Source: Nocardioides oleivorans
Lineage (GTDB): Bacteria > Actinomycetota > Actinomycetes > Propionibacteriales > Nocardioidaceae
Assembly: GCF_004137255.1 (NCBI RefSeq)
Contig: NZ_SDWT01000001.1
Coordinates: 1,612,001 to 1,676,000 of the forward strand
Direction of reading: 5' to 3'
Length of the DNA: 64,000 nucleotides
The position numbers and the translations under genes are program-made. Below are positions 42,334-50,419 of this stretch, in pieces. Below the pieces are notes generated by a model that was not told the origin of the DNA, did not search any database, and saw only the letters and a list, made by a program, of their open reading frames with translations. Positions within the stretch are counted from its first letter, which is position 1. Each line of letters begins with the position of its first letter.

Positions 42334-44586
42334 TCACGCGGCAGGTCCCGCGGCCGTCGTCTCGACCGCACCCGGCTCGATGAAGAAGTTGTCGCGGAAG
42401 AGCCCGGTCGGGTCGAAGCGCCGCTTGAGCTCGCGGAGCCGGGCGAGGTGGGCGGGCGGGAACGCGCGCTCCACCCACTGCGGGCCGATCCCGGTCTCGA
42501 AGCTGAGGTAGCTGCCCGACAGGTGCGGCACCATCCGCTCCCACGCCTCGTCGAACCGGTCGCTCGCGCCGAAGCCGGAGAGCGAGAAGCTCGCGCTGCG
42601 ACCGGCGTACGCCGTCGCCGCGCTCGGCACGTCGCTGACGGCGCCGCCGACCGCCCGGATCGAGAAGAAGTACGACGTCCCGGCGTCGAGCAGCGCCGCG
42701 ACCTCCGCCGACAGCTCGGGCGTGAGGTGGTCGGCGAGGCCCGAGTGGGTGTGCGGCTCACCTTGGCCGCGCTGCGGGCCGTCACTGCTGAACAGGCCCA
42801 TCACCTGGTCGTACGTCGCCAGCGCGACGTTCTGCTGGACGAGCGGGGCGACCTCGGCGATCGGCTGCAGCCGCTCGACGACCGTCTCCGGGTCGTCGGA
42901 GTCGACGACCAGCATGGCCTGGGCGATGCGCTGGCCGCCCTGTCGCTGGCCGAGGATCACCTGGCCCGTGACGGAGCGGTCGGCTGCCTCGATCGCGGCA
43001 CCCCAGGCCTCGAGGAACGCGGCGGTGTCGCTCGCGTCGAACGCCAGCTGCGCGAAGGCGATCGCCCCGACCTTCGCGGCCGTCAGCTCGAAGGAGGTGG
43101 CGATCCCGAAGTTGGGTCCGGCGCCGCGCATCCCCCAGAAGAGGTCGGGCTCCTCGTCCGCGCTCGCGCGCACCACCCGGCCGTCGGCGAGCACCACCTC
43201 CACCGCGGTGAGGTGGTCGATCGTCAGCCCGTGCTTCCGGGCGAACCACCCGACGCCGCCGGCGGTGGCCAGCCCGCCGACCCCGACGCCGCCGTAGTCG
43301 CCGCTGCTGATCGCGAGGCCGTGCGGAGCGAGGGCGCGCGCCACCTCGGTCCAGGTGGCGCCGGGCCCGACCCGGACCGTGCCGGCCAGGGGATCGAGCA
43401 CCTCGACGGTGTTCAAGGCGCTCACGTCGATCACGAGGCCGCCACGGTTGAGCGACCGCCCGGAGATGCCGTGCCCGGCGCTGAGGATGCCGAGCGGCAC
43501 CTCGCGGTGCTCCCGTGCGACGGCGACCGCGGCCTGCACGTCCCCGACGCTCCCGGCGCGGAGGACCAGGCCGGGTGCGCCGCCGCGCAGGTAGCCGGAG
43601 CGGTAGCGGGAGTACGCCCGGTCGCCGGGCTCGACGGCCTTCCCGGCCAGCGCCTCCGGCAGGTCGTCGTACGCGATCCCGGGGTGGCGCCTGGCGAGGG
43701 CCGCCGGCCCGCGGACGTGCGAGCGCTCCCGGGTGCCGCTGGCGTCGCGGGCTGCGGCGACCCGCTCGCGCACCTCGGTGAAGAGCCCGGCGAAGTGGCG
43801 GAGTCCGCCCTCGTCGTCGCCCATCACGATGAAGGTGCTGACCCCGTCCTCGGTCGCGAACCGGACCAGGTCGTCCGCGTCGGCGTCGGCGCCGACGTTG
43901 AGCAGCCGGGTGATCTCGGCGGGGTCGCGGCCCGCGCCTCGTGCGGCCTCGTCGATGACCTGCATGCCGCGCTGGAGGTCGCCGTCCTGGAGGTACGGCA
44001 GTGACGGCAGCCAGCCGTCGGCGGAGCGGCCGATCAGTCGCTGCATCCGCGGCTTGAGGGCGCCGAGCCAGATGGGCACCTGGTGGGCGGGGGCCGGGCC
44101 GCGCTTCGCGCCGCGCACGTGATGGTGCCGGCCGGCAACGGCGAGCACCGAGCGGTCGTCGGTGGCCCAGATGCCGCGGATGACCTCGATCGCCTCGCCC
44201 AGCGCGTCGACCGACTCGCCCGGGGTCAGCCGTCCGCCGCCGTAGGCCTCGATCGCGTCCCAGAAGCCGCCCGCGCCGAGGCCGAGCGCGACCCGGCCGC
44301 CCGTCAGCAGGTCGAGGCTGGCGACCGACTTCGCCAGCACGGCCGGCTGGCGGAGCGGGAGGTTGAGCACGTTGCCCGAGAGGTGGATGCGGTCGGTGCG
44401 CGCAGCGGCGTACGACATCAGGGTCCAGGTGTCGAGGAACGACGGCTGGTAGGGGTGGTCCTGGAAGGTGGCGAGGTCGTAGCCGAGCTCCTCGCTCAGC
44501 ACGGTCAGCTCGACCGGTCGCTGGGGCGAGGCGGCGGTGGGCGTGAGGAACGATCCGAAGCGCAGGGGGTGGCCGTAGTCGGGCAT
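42334..44586 (-). CDS. Fusion of LLM-class flavin/F420 oxidoreductase and BBE-type FAD-linked oxidase
   Basis: This 750-residue protein is two enzymes in one chain. Residues about 7-280 form a luciferase-like TIM barrel (ELGYDLATFQDHPYQPSFLD, LDLLTGGRVALGLGAGGFWD, VPIWLGALKPRMQRLIGRSA). Residues about 325-740 form a berberine-bridge/FAD-binding-4 oxidase: LSAGHGISGRSLNRGG with His372 as probable covalent FAD link, GGLATAGGVGWFARKHGLTI, and C-terminal RRFDPTGLFRDNFFIEPG. The second covalent cysteine of bicovalent BBE enzymes is replaced by Thr455. It is divergent from an HxlR regulator. The frame is continuous, so this is a real fusion and not two genes. Confidence 0.88.
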   Translation of the reverse strand: MPDYGHPLRFGSFLTPTAASPQRPVELTVLSEELGYDLATFQDHPYQPSFLDTWTLMSYAAARTDRIHLSGNVLNLPLRQPAVLAKSVASLDLLTGGRVALGLGAGGFWDAIEAYGGGRLTPGESVDALGEAIEVIRGIWATDDRSVLAVAGRHHHVRGAKRGPAPAHQVPIWLGALKPRMQRLIGRSADGWLPSLPYLQDGDLQRGMQVIDEAARGAGRDPAEITRLLNVGADADADDLVRFATEDGVSTFIVMGDDEGGLRHFAGLFTEVRERVAAARDASGTRERSHVRGPAALARRHPGIAYDDLPEALAGKAVEPGDRAYSRYRSGYLRGGAPGLVLRAGSVGDVQAAVAVAREHREVPLGILSAGHGISGRSLNRGGLVIDVSALNTVEVLDPLAGTVRVGPGATWTEVARALAPHGLAISSGDYGGVGVGGLATAGGVGWFARKHGLTIDHLTAVEVVLADGRVVRASADEEPDLFWGMRGAGPNFGIATSFELTAAKVGAIAFAQLAFDASDTAAFLEAWGAAIEAADRSVTGQVILGQRQGGQRIAQAMLVVDSDDPETVVERLQPIAEVAPLVQQNVALATYDQVMGLFSSDGPQRGQGEPHTHSGLADHLTPELSAEVAALLDAGTSYFFSIRAVGGAVSDVPSAATAYAGRSASFSLSGFGASDRFDEAWERMVPHLSGSYLSFETGIGPQWVERAFPPAHLARLRELKRRFDPTGLFRDNFFIEPGAVETTAAGPAA

Positions 44587-44628
44587 GGGTCAAGGATCCG
44601 TCGCACCCACGGCAGCGGACAAGTCGGG

Positions 44629-44650
44629 GTAAGTGAGTTACGATGAGTAA
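44629..44650. promoter_or_regulatory. HxlR-type operator in the LLM-fusion/hxlR gap
   Basis: GTAA-N5-TTAC-N5-GTAA spans 44629-44650 and contains TTAC-N5-GTAA (44638-44650), the same motif as before doxX. It overlaps TACGAT (44639-44644), a -10 six bases before the hxlR GTG, so binding would block hxlR transcription. Confidence 0.65.
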
Positions 44651-44998
44651 GTGACCACGACCGAGTCCGCGCCGCCCCGACCCGCACTCATCGACGACGC
44701 CACGTGCCGCGAGGCGACCCCGGTGCTGGAGTTCGTCGGTCGGCGCTGGACCGGCGCGATCATGCTCGCCCTCGGCCGCGGCGCCTCACGGTTCGGCGAG
44801 GTCGAGGCGGCTGTCGACGGCCTGTCGGCACGGTTGCTCACCGCCCGGCTCCGCGAGCTCGAGGCACACGGGATCGTCGAGCGCGAGGTGATCCCGACGA
44901 CCCCGGTCCAGGTGCGCTACCGGCTCACCGAGCGCGGCAGCGAGCTGCTCGCCGCCCTGCAGCCGCTCATGGCCTACCAGCTGCGCTGGGGCCACTGA
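44651..44998 (+). CDS. HxlR-family regulator
   Basis: This is a 115-residue winged-helix protein (TPVLEFVGRRWTGAIMLALG, RFGEVEAAVDGLSARLLTAR, LREL, then REVIPTTPVQVRYRLTERG). Cys19 lies in the position used for sensing in this family. The GTG directly follows the operator and TACGAT, so the mRNA is probably leaderless and autoregulated. The divergent LLM/FAD fusion gene is the obvious target. Confidence 0.9.
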   Translation: MTTTESAPPRPALIDDATCREATPVLEFVGRRWTGAIMLALGRGASRFGEVEAAVDGLSARLLTARLRELEAHGIVEREVIPTTPVQVRYRLTERGSELLAALQPLMAYQLRWGH

Positions 44999-45026
44999 GC
45001 CCCGAACCCTCACCCCCGCTCGACAT

Positions 45027-45079
45027 CTGAGGACGTGGCGTACGTCGAGCGGCCTCGTCCCCGTACGTGACGTCCTCAG
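45027..45079. terminator. Long inverted repeat after hxlR
   Basis: The 18-base arms (45027-45044 and 45062-45079) match as inverted complements with two mismatches around a 17-base loop. It lies 28 bases after the hxlR stop and ends about 40 bases before the YjbR gene, so it is probably a terminator. Confidence 0.6.
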
Positions 45080-45117
45080 GTATCGGGGTGTCGGAGCCCG
45101 GTGGCAGGGTGTGTGCC

Positions 45118-45495
45118 GTGGCCCTCGCCGACCGACCGCTCGTCCCCGAGGAGTGGGTGCTGCGCATCGACGCGGTGCTCGGCGCGCTGCCCCGGTGCCG
45201 GCAGGAGGGCGCGTGGACCGGCACCCGGTGGCGGGTCGGCGGCGCGACCGTGGCCCACGTCTTCTGCGGAGAGGACCAGGTCTTCCGGATCACCTTCCGC
45301 GGCGAGCCCGACGAGGTCGCGGCCTTCGAGCACATGGGTCCGCCCTACTTCCGCTCCGGCTGGGGCGGCAACGCGATCGGCATCGTCCTCGACGACGACA
45401 CCGACTGGGACGAGCTCGCCGAGATGCTCACCGACTCCTACTGCATCCAGGCCCCGGCGAGCCTCGCCGAGCAGGTCACCCGCCCGGGCGCGTGA
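45118..45495 (+). CDS. MmcQ/YjbR-family protein
   Basis: This is a 125-residue protein of the YjbR fold (SWRF-like strands: GTRWRVGGATVAHVFCGEDQ and VFRITFRGEP, then PPYFRSGWGGNAIGIVLDDD, TDWDELAEMLTDSYCIQAP). The family resembles a DNA-binding CyaY-like fold, but its role is unproven. GTG 45118 is preferred over GTG 45067 because it gives the family length and follows CAGGGT by seven bases. Confidence 0.75.
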   Translation: MALADRPLVPEEWVLRIDAVLGALPRCRQEGAWTGTRWRVGGATVAHVFCGEDQVFRITFRGEPDEVAAFEHMGPPYFRSGWGGNAIGIVLDDDTDWDELAEMLTDSYCIQAPASLAEQVTRPGA

Positions 45496-45496
45496 G

Positions 45497-45976
45497 TCAG
45501 ACCCAGTGGTTGTCGTGCTCGGCCATGAACCGGTCGTAGGCGTCGCCGTCGAGGTCGCCGAGGCCGGCGGACAGGCCCTCGAAGTACTTCTCCCGCGGCG
45601 CACCGGGAGCGAAGTGCAGCAGCATCGTGGCCGCGCCGTCCTCGTTGCGGAAGCCGTGGATGCCGCCGGCCGGGACGTGGGCGAAGTCCCCGGCGTGGCA
45701 CTTCACCCAGTCCGTGCCGTCGAAGATCGTGACGATGCCCTCGAGGACGTAGAACGACTCGGTGATCGTGCGGTGGAAGTGGGGGTCCGGCCCGCTCCGC
45801 GGCCCGGCGAACTCCCAGCGATAGAGGCCGAACGTGCCCTGGGTCCCGCTGCCGAGGGCGAGGTGGAAGACCTTGTTGCCGTTGGGGTAGACGACCGCCG
45901 GCTCGATCCCCGCCCGCACCACGCGGGCGGAGACCTCGCCGGACTCACCGTCGTAGAGCGGAGGCGGGTAGCTCAC
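45497..45976 (-). CDS. Cupin-domain protein
   Basis: This is a 159-residue single-domain cupin. The metal-binding motif 1 is GPDPHFHRTITESFYVLEG and motif 2 DFAHVPAGGIHGFRNEDG. Function could be a small dioxygenase, isomerase or ligand-binding protein. It overlaps the VOC gene (ATGA) and is the last gene of the araC-VOC-cupin operon. Confidence 0.85.
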   Translation of the reverse strand: MSYPPPLYDGESGEVSARVVRAGIEPAVVYPNGNKVFHLALGSGTQGTFGLYRWEFAGPRSGPDPHFHRTITESFYVLEGIVTIFDGTDWVKCHAGDFAHVPAGGIHGFRNEDGAATMLLHFAPGAPREKYFEGLSAGLGDLDGDAYDRFMAEHDNHWV

Positions 45977-46434
45977 GCGGTCGACCCCTCGTAGGCCTCC
46001 TGGACCTCGTCCGGGGAGGCGGTGTTGAACTGGTTGATGCGGATCTGGTTGCCGAAGGGGTCGCGGATGCCGAAGTCGGTGCCGTAGGGCTGGGTCACCG
46101 GCTCCTGGGTGATCTCGACGCCGGCGTCGCGCAGGGCGGCGTAGGTCGCGTGCACATCGGTGCTGATCAGGAACAGCCCGCCGAGCGCGCCCTTGGTGAC
46201 GAGCTCGCGCACCTGCGCGGCGGTGTCCTCGTCGTGCTGCGGGCCGCCGACGAGCTCGAGGAGGATCGAGGTGTCCTGGCCGGGGACGCCGACGGTGAGC
46301 CAGCGCATGAAGCCCATGTCGATGTCGTCGCGCACCTCGAAGCCGAGGTGGGTCGTGTAGAAGTCGAGCGCCTCGTCCTGGTCGAGGACGGGCACGGAGC
46401 GGATGTGGAGGGAGGAGATGTGGTTGTCGGTCAT
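45973..46434 (-). CDS. VOC (glyoxalase/bleomycin-resistance) family protein
   Basis: This is a 153-residue protein with two beta-alpha-beta-beta-beta units (HIRSVPVLDQDEALDFYTTH, LGFEVRDDIDMGFMRWLTVG, then TDVHATYAALRDAGVEITQE and YGTDFGIRDPFGNQIRINQF). VOC proteins include extradiol dioxygenases, isomerases and binding proteins. ATG 46434 gives the normal family N-terminus. It lies ten bases after the AraC-like gene and overlaps the cupin gene by four bases. Confidence 0.88.
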   Translation of the reverse strand: MTDNHISSLHIRSVPVLDQDEALDFYTTHLGFEVRDDIDMGFMRWLTVGVPGQDTSILLELVGGPQHDEDTAAQVRELVTKGALGGLFLISTDVHATYAALRDAGVEITQEPVTQPYGTDFGIRDPFGNQIRINQFNTASPDEVQEAYEGSTA

Positions 46435-46444
46435 GACGATGACG

Positions 46445-46900
46445 CTATTCGGCGCCGACCTCCTCCTGCTTCTCCGAAACGACTGTCCCTGCCGGGGAGG
46501 TCGCACTGGTCCGCGGCCGGGTCCAGGCCGCGATGAAGCACGACGGCACCGCGATCGGCGGGTGCTGGGCGCGGAACTCGCTGGGTGAGCAGCCGACGAT
46601 GTTGCTGAACGTGCGGCTGAAGGTGCCGAGGCTGGCGAAGCCGACGTCCCACGCGACGTCGGTGATCGGCCGGTCCGTCTGCCGCAGCAGCGTCATCGCG
46701 CGCTCGACCCGGCGCCGCTGGAGGTAGCGGTGCGGGGTCTCGCCGTAGACCTCCTTGAACACCCGCCCGAACTGCGAGGCCGACAGGTGCGCGATCGCGG
46801 CCAGCGTCGGCACGTCGAGGGGCTCGGCGTAGCGCCGGTCCATCTCGTCGCGGGCGCGCAGCATCCGCCGGTTGGTGTCCTCGCGCGCGCTGAGCTCCAC
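46445..46900 (-). CDS. AraC-family regulator without a ligand-binding domain
   Basis: This is a 151-residue protein composed almost only of the two AraC HTH motifs (LDVPTLAAIAHLSASQFGRV, FKEVYGETPHRYLQRRR, then ITDVAWDVGFASLGTFSRTF, CSPSEFRAQHP) plus a C-terminal tail. It lacks the N-terminal sensor domain, so it may respond through level or partner. The GTG start follows TAGCGT (46907-46912) by six bases. It heads the operon with the VOC and cupin genes. Confidence 0.85.
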   Translation of the reverse strand: MELSAREDTNRRMLRARDEMDRRYAEPLDVPTLAAIAHLSASQFGRVFKEVYGETPHRYLQRRRVERAMTLLRQTDRPITDVAWDVGFASLGTFSRTFSNIVGCSPSEFRAQHPPIAVPSCFIAAWTRPRTSATSPAGTVVSEKQEEVGAE

Positions 46901-46939
46901 GAGGCGACGCTAACCGGTGGGTACGACGGCCCGGCTCGG

Positions 46940-47731
46940 TCAGGCGCGGCGCTTGCCGCGACCGGCAGGCGGGCGGGGGAAGAACAGCGGGACGCGGTCG
47001 GCGTACTCGCTCCAGCCCTCGCGCTGCGACATGGTCTTCTCGAGCAGCTTGGCGCCGGTCACGTTGCGGATGAAGAACGTCATCGCGACCGGTGCGAAGA
47101 CCGTGACCAGGCCGGGGACCCAGCCGAGCGAGACGGCCCCGGCGATCCAGAGGCCCCACCACACGCAGGCGTCGCCGAAGTAGTTCGGGTGGCGGGTCCA
47201 GCCCCACAGGCCGGTGTCGAGGATCTTCGGTCGCGCATCGCGAGGCCGTGCCCTGTAGGCCGACAGCTGCCGGTCGCCGACCACCTCGAAGAACAGGCCG
47301 ACGGCCCAGACGGCGACGCCGAGCCAGACGACCGGCCACCAGCGCACGTCGACGATGGCCGCGGCCTGGAGCGGGGCGGAGATGATGAAAGCGACCGCGG
47401 CCTGGGTGAGGAAGACCCGTACGAGCACCTGGGCCGCCCCGGCGTGCCAGCCCGGTCCGCCGAGCATCTTCTCGTAGCGCGGGTCCTCACCGGCGCCGTG
47501 CGAGCGGCGGGCGATGTGCCAGGCGAGCCGGCCGCCCCACACGGCGACGAGCAGCGCGAGCAGCCACGAGTGGGTGTCCGGCCAGACCAGCGCGAGGACG
47601 ATGGCGACCGCGACGAACGACGACCCCCATGCGACGTCGACGACGGCGACGCGGTCCTGCCGCTTGCTCACCGCCGCCGCCACCCCCATGACGCCGACGG
47701 CGGCGAGCAGCGCGACGAGCACCTGGATCAC
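46940..47731 (-). CDS. DUF1295 membrane protein (steroid-reductase/ICMT-like)
   Basis: This is a 263-residue protein with about six membrane helices. The conserved C-terminal GLWGWTRHPNYFGDACVWWG motif matches the DUF1295/steroid-5-alpha-reductase-like fold, whose members reduce or methylate lipids. It is the last gene of the sigK-linked operon, seven bases after a methyltransferase gene. An orthologous gene (Rv0446c) sits next to sigK in Mycobacterium tuberculosis, which suggests it acts on the same lipid as the methyltransferases. Confidence 0.87.
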   Translation of the reverse strand: MIQVLVALLAAVGVMGVAAAVSKRQDRVAVVDVAWGSSFVAVAIVLALVWPDTHSWLLALLVAVWGGRLAWHIARRSHGAGEDPRYEKMLGGPGWHAGAAQVLVRVFLTQAAVAFIISAPLQAAAIVDVRWWPVVWLGVAVWAVGLFFEVVGDRQLSAYRARPRDARPKILDTGLWGWTRHPNYFGDACVWWGLWIAGAVSLGWVPGLVTVFAPVAMTFFIRNVTGAKLLEKTMSQREGWSEYADRVPLFFPRPPAGRGKRRA

Positions 47732-47738
47732 GACGAGA

Positions 47739-49049
47739 TCACCAGGTCCTCACGGCGGGAAGGGTGTGATCAGCCCCCGGACGCACGGACAGGATCTGGT
47801 CGACGCCCATCCGGCCGTCGCGGAAGGCGAGCGCGCCGCCGACGAGGTAGAGCCGCCACACGCGCACCACCTCCTCGCCGACGAGCTCGGTCAGGCGCTC
47901 GATGTTGGCCTCGAAGTTCTCCATCCAGCCGGCGACGGTCAGGACGTAGTGCTCACGCAGGGCGTGCACGTCACGGACCTCGAGGCCGCCGGACTCGATG
48001 AGGTCGACGGTCTCGCCGACCGGGCGCATGGTCATGTCGGGGGCGATGAACGACTCGATGAACGGGCCGCCGCCGGGGTGCTTGCCACCGCCGACGCCCT
48101 GCCGCGACATCTGCTGGACCAGCACGCGTCCACCGGGCCTCACGGCACGGCGGAGCACCTCGACGTAGGTCGGGTAGTTGCCGGCACCGACGTGCTCGCC
48201 CATCTCGAGCGACCCGACGGCGTCGAAGTGGTCGCGCTCGGGCACCTCGCGGTAGTCCTGGAGCCGGATCTCGACCCGGTCCTGCAGCCCGCGCTCGGCG
48301 ATGCGGGCGTCGATGAACTTCTTCTGCTCCGCGGCGATCGTGACCCCGGTGACCTGCGCCCCGAAGTGCTCGGCCGCGTGCAGTGACAGCGAGCCCCAGC
48401 CGCAACCGACGTCGAGCATCCGCATGCCGGGCTCCAGGCCGAGCTTGGTGCAGACCAGGTCGAGCTTGGCGCGCTGCGCCTCCTCGAGCGGGACGTCGGG
48501 CGTCGCGTGGTAGCCGCAGCTGTAGGCCATCTGCGGCTCGAGGATCAGCGAGTAGAACTCGTTGGAGAGGTCGTAGTGGTGGCTGATCGACGACCGGTCA
48601 CGGGCCAGGCTGTGCAGCTTGCCCTTGATCTGCGCCTGCGAGGCGGGCGCAGCCGGCGGCCGGCCGAGCGCGCCCAGGCCGGCGGCGGTGCGGATCGCGT
48701 CGACGAGCGCGCGGGGCGAGAGGCGTACGCCGGACAGGCCGCGCTCCCTGCCCACCGCGAAGGCGTGCGTGAGCGCGGCCGAGAGGTCCCAGCCGTCCTG
48801 CTCGGGCACGTCCAGCTCGCCGGTGACGTAGGCCTGGGCGGCGCCCAGCTCGCCCGGGTGCCACAGCAGTCGCCGCAGCGCGTCGGGGGAGCGGAGCACG
48901 ACGAGCGGGCCGTCCTCGGGACCGGTGACCGAGCCGTCCCAGGCCTGCAGCCGGACCGGGAGGTCGCCGCCGATGAACGGACGGACGGCCTCGGCGAGCT
49001 GGTGGGCGACGCCCTCGTGGGTGGTGGTCCGCTGGGCGGTCTGGGTCAC
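47739..49049 (-). CDS. CFA-type fatty-acid methyltransferase, paralogue 2
   Basis: This is a 436-residue SAM-dependent methyltransferase of the cyclopropane-fatty-acid-synthase family. SAM motif I is MLDVGCGWGSLSLHAAEHFG, preceded by SISHHYDLSNEFYSLILEPQ. The loop LEMGEHVGAGNYPTYVEVLR and HYVLTVAGWMENFEANIERL are CFA-like. The usual FIFPGG motif is changed to FIAPDM. The chemistry may be cyclopropanation, mid-chain methylation as in UfaA1-type enzymes, or another lipid methylation. The GTG start overlaps the previous gene as GTGA. Confidence 0.85.
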   Translation of the reverse strand: MTQTAQRTTTHEGVAHQLAEAVRPFIGGDLPVRLQAWDGSVTGPEDGPLVVLRSPDALRRLLWHPGELGAAQAYVTGELDVPEQDGWDLSAALTHAFAVGRERGLSGVRLSPRALVDAIRTAAGLGALGRPPAAPASQAQIKGKLHSLARDRSSISHHYDLSNEFYSLILEPQMAYSCGYHATPDVPLEEAQRAKLDLVCTKLGLEPGMRMLDVGCGWGSLSLHAAEHFGAQVTGVTIAAEQKKFIDARIAERGLQDRVEIRLQDYREVPERDHFDAVGSLEMGEHVGAGNYPTYVEVLRRAVRPGGRVLVQQMSRQGVGGGKHPGGGPFIESFIAPDMTMRPVGETVDLIESGGLEVRDVHALREHYVLTVAGWMENFEANIERLTELVGEEVVRVWRLYLVGGALAFRDGRMGVDQILSVRPGADHTLPAVRTW

Positions 49050-50419
49050 TGGTTCTCCTGCTGGTTCTCGCGGGTGAAGGTCAGCTGCGAGACGTTGATG
49101 TAGCCGCTCGCGAAGCCGGCCTGCGAGTAGGACAGGTAGAAGTGCCACACCCGCATGAAGACGTCGTCGAAGCCGAGCGCCCGGACGGCGTCGCCCTGCG
49201 CGAGGAAGCGGCGGTCCCACCGGCGGAGCGTCTCGGCGTAGTGGCTGCCCATCTCGAGCTGCCCGGTGAGCCGCAGCGACGTGTCGTCGCGGGTGATCTG
49301 GTCGATCACCTCGACGCTGGGCAGGAAGCCGCCGGGGAAGATGTACTTGTTGATCCAGGTCTCGCCGTCGCGGGTGGCGAGCATCCGGTCGTGCGGCATG
49401 GTGATCGCCTGGATCGCGACCCTGCCGCCGGGAGCGAGCACCCGGTCGATGGTCTCGAAGTAGGTGCCCCAGAACTCGGCGCCCACCGCCTCGATCATCT
49501 CGACCGACACCACGGCGTCGTACGTCGCCCCGTCGGCGCCGAGCGCGCGGTAGTCCATCAGCTCGAGGCGGCACCGCTCGGTGAGGCCGGCGGCGGCGAT
49601 GCGCTCCTCGGCGAGCTCGAGCTGCTCGACCGACAGCGTGATCGAGTGGATGGTCGCGCCGCGACGGGCGGCGCGGATGGCGAGCTCGCCCCAGCCGGTC
49701 CCGATCTCGAGGACCCGGGAGCCCTCGGTGACGCCGGCCTCGTCGAGGAGGCGCTCGATCTTGCGGCCCTGCGCCTCGGCGAGGTCCTCGTGGTGGAGTG
49801 CGGGGTCGGGCCGGTCGTTCGGCTCGGGCGGCGTGGCGACGAGGTGGTCGCCGACGGAGCCCGGACCGGCGCCCGCCTGCACCGTCGAGGTGTCGAAGAG
49901 CGCCGAGGAGTAGCTCAGCGTCTCGTCGAGGAAGAGCGCGTAGAGGTCGTTGGACAGGTCGTAGTGGTGGGAGATGTTGGCCTGGCTGTTGGCCTCGGTG
50001 CTCCGGTGGTGGTCGGGCAGGCGAGGGGTCACGTAGGCGCGGAGCTTCTGCAGCGGCTCGGGGATCAGGGTCGCCATCCGTGCGGCCGGCACGGTCAGGA
50101 AGCCGGCGAGGTCCTCGGCGTCCCACGCTCCGGTGAGGTAGGCCTCGCCGAAGCCGATGAGGCCGTCACGGCCGAGTCGGGCGTAGAACTCGTCGGGACG
50201 GTGCAGGCGCATGGTCGGCCCGCCCCGGCCGTAGGTCTTCCCGCTGGGCTCGTCGACGACGGTGATGGCGAGACGGCCGACGGCGGCGCGGAAGAGGCGC
50301 TTCGCGACGGCCGCGGAGACGGCCGTGCGGGGACCGCGGCGCAGCTGCTCGAGCGCGGGGACGCCCTGGCTGGGGTTGGGGTTCTGGGCGCGGTCGGGCC
50401 GCGTCTTGTCGAGAGTCAC
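49046..50419 (-). CDS. CFA-type fatty-acid methyltransferase, paralogue 1
   Basis: This is a 457-residue CFA-synthase-family methyltransferase with NISHHYDLSNDLYALFLDET, SAM motif VLEIGTGWGELAIRAARRG, SVEMIEAVGAEFWGTYFETI and the intact NKYIFPGGFLPSVEVI motif. An acidic, Pro-rich insertion of about 35 residues lies before the SAM motif. Its synteny corresponds to mycobacterial ufaA1 (Rv0447c). The GTG start is preceded by AGGAGG and overlaps the FAD/DUF1365 gene stop. Together with paralogue 2 it suggests two lipid substrates or a heteromeric enzyme. Confidence 0.87.
   Translation of the reverse strand: MTLDKTRPDRAQNPNPSQGVPALEQLRRGPRTAVSAAVAKRLFRAAVGRLAITVVDEPSGKTYGRGGPTMRLHRPDEFYARLGRDGLIGFGEAYLTGAWDAEDLAGFLTVPAARMATLIPEPLQKLRAYVTPRLPDHHRSTEANSQANISHHYDLSNDLYALFLDETLSYSSALFDTSTVQAGAGPGSVGDHLVATPPEPNDRPDPALHHEDLAEAQGRKIERLLDEAGVTEGSRVLEIGTGWGELAIRAARRGATIHSITLSVEQLELAEERIAAAGLTERCRLELMDYRALGADGATYDAVVSVEMIEAVGAEFWGTYFETIDRVLAPGGRVAIQAITMPHDRMLATRDGETWINKYIFPGGFLPSVEVIDQITRDDTSLRLTGQLEMGSHYAETLRRWDRRFLAQGDAVRALGFDDVFMRVWHFYLSYSQAGFASGYINVSQLTFTRENQQENQ

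Noticed and set aside
42448..44004. A 518-codon plus-strand frame opposite the LLM/FAD fusion
   Set aside because: The minus-strand frame contains clear LLM and FAD-oxidase motifs; this one has none.
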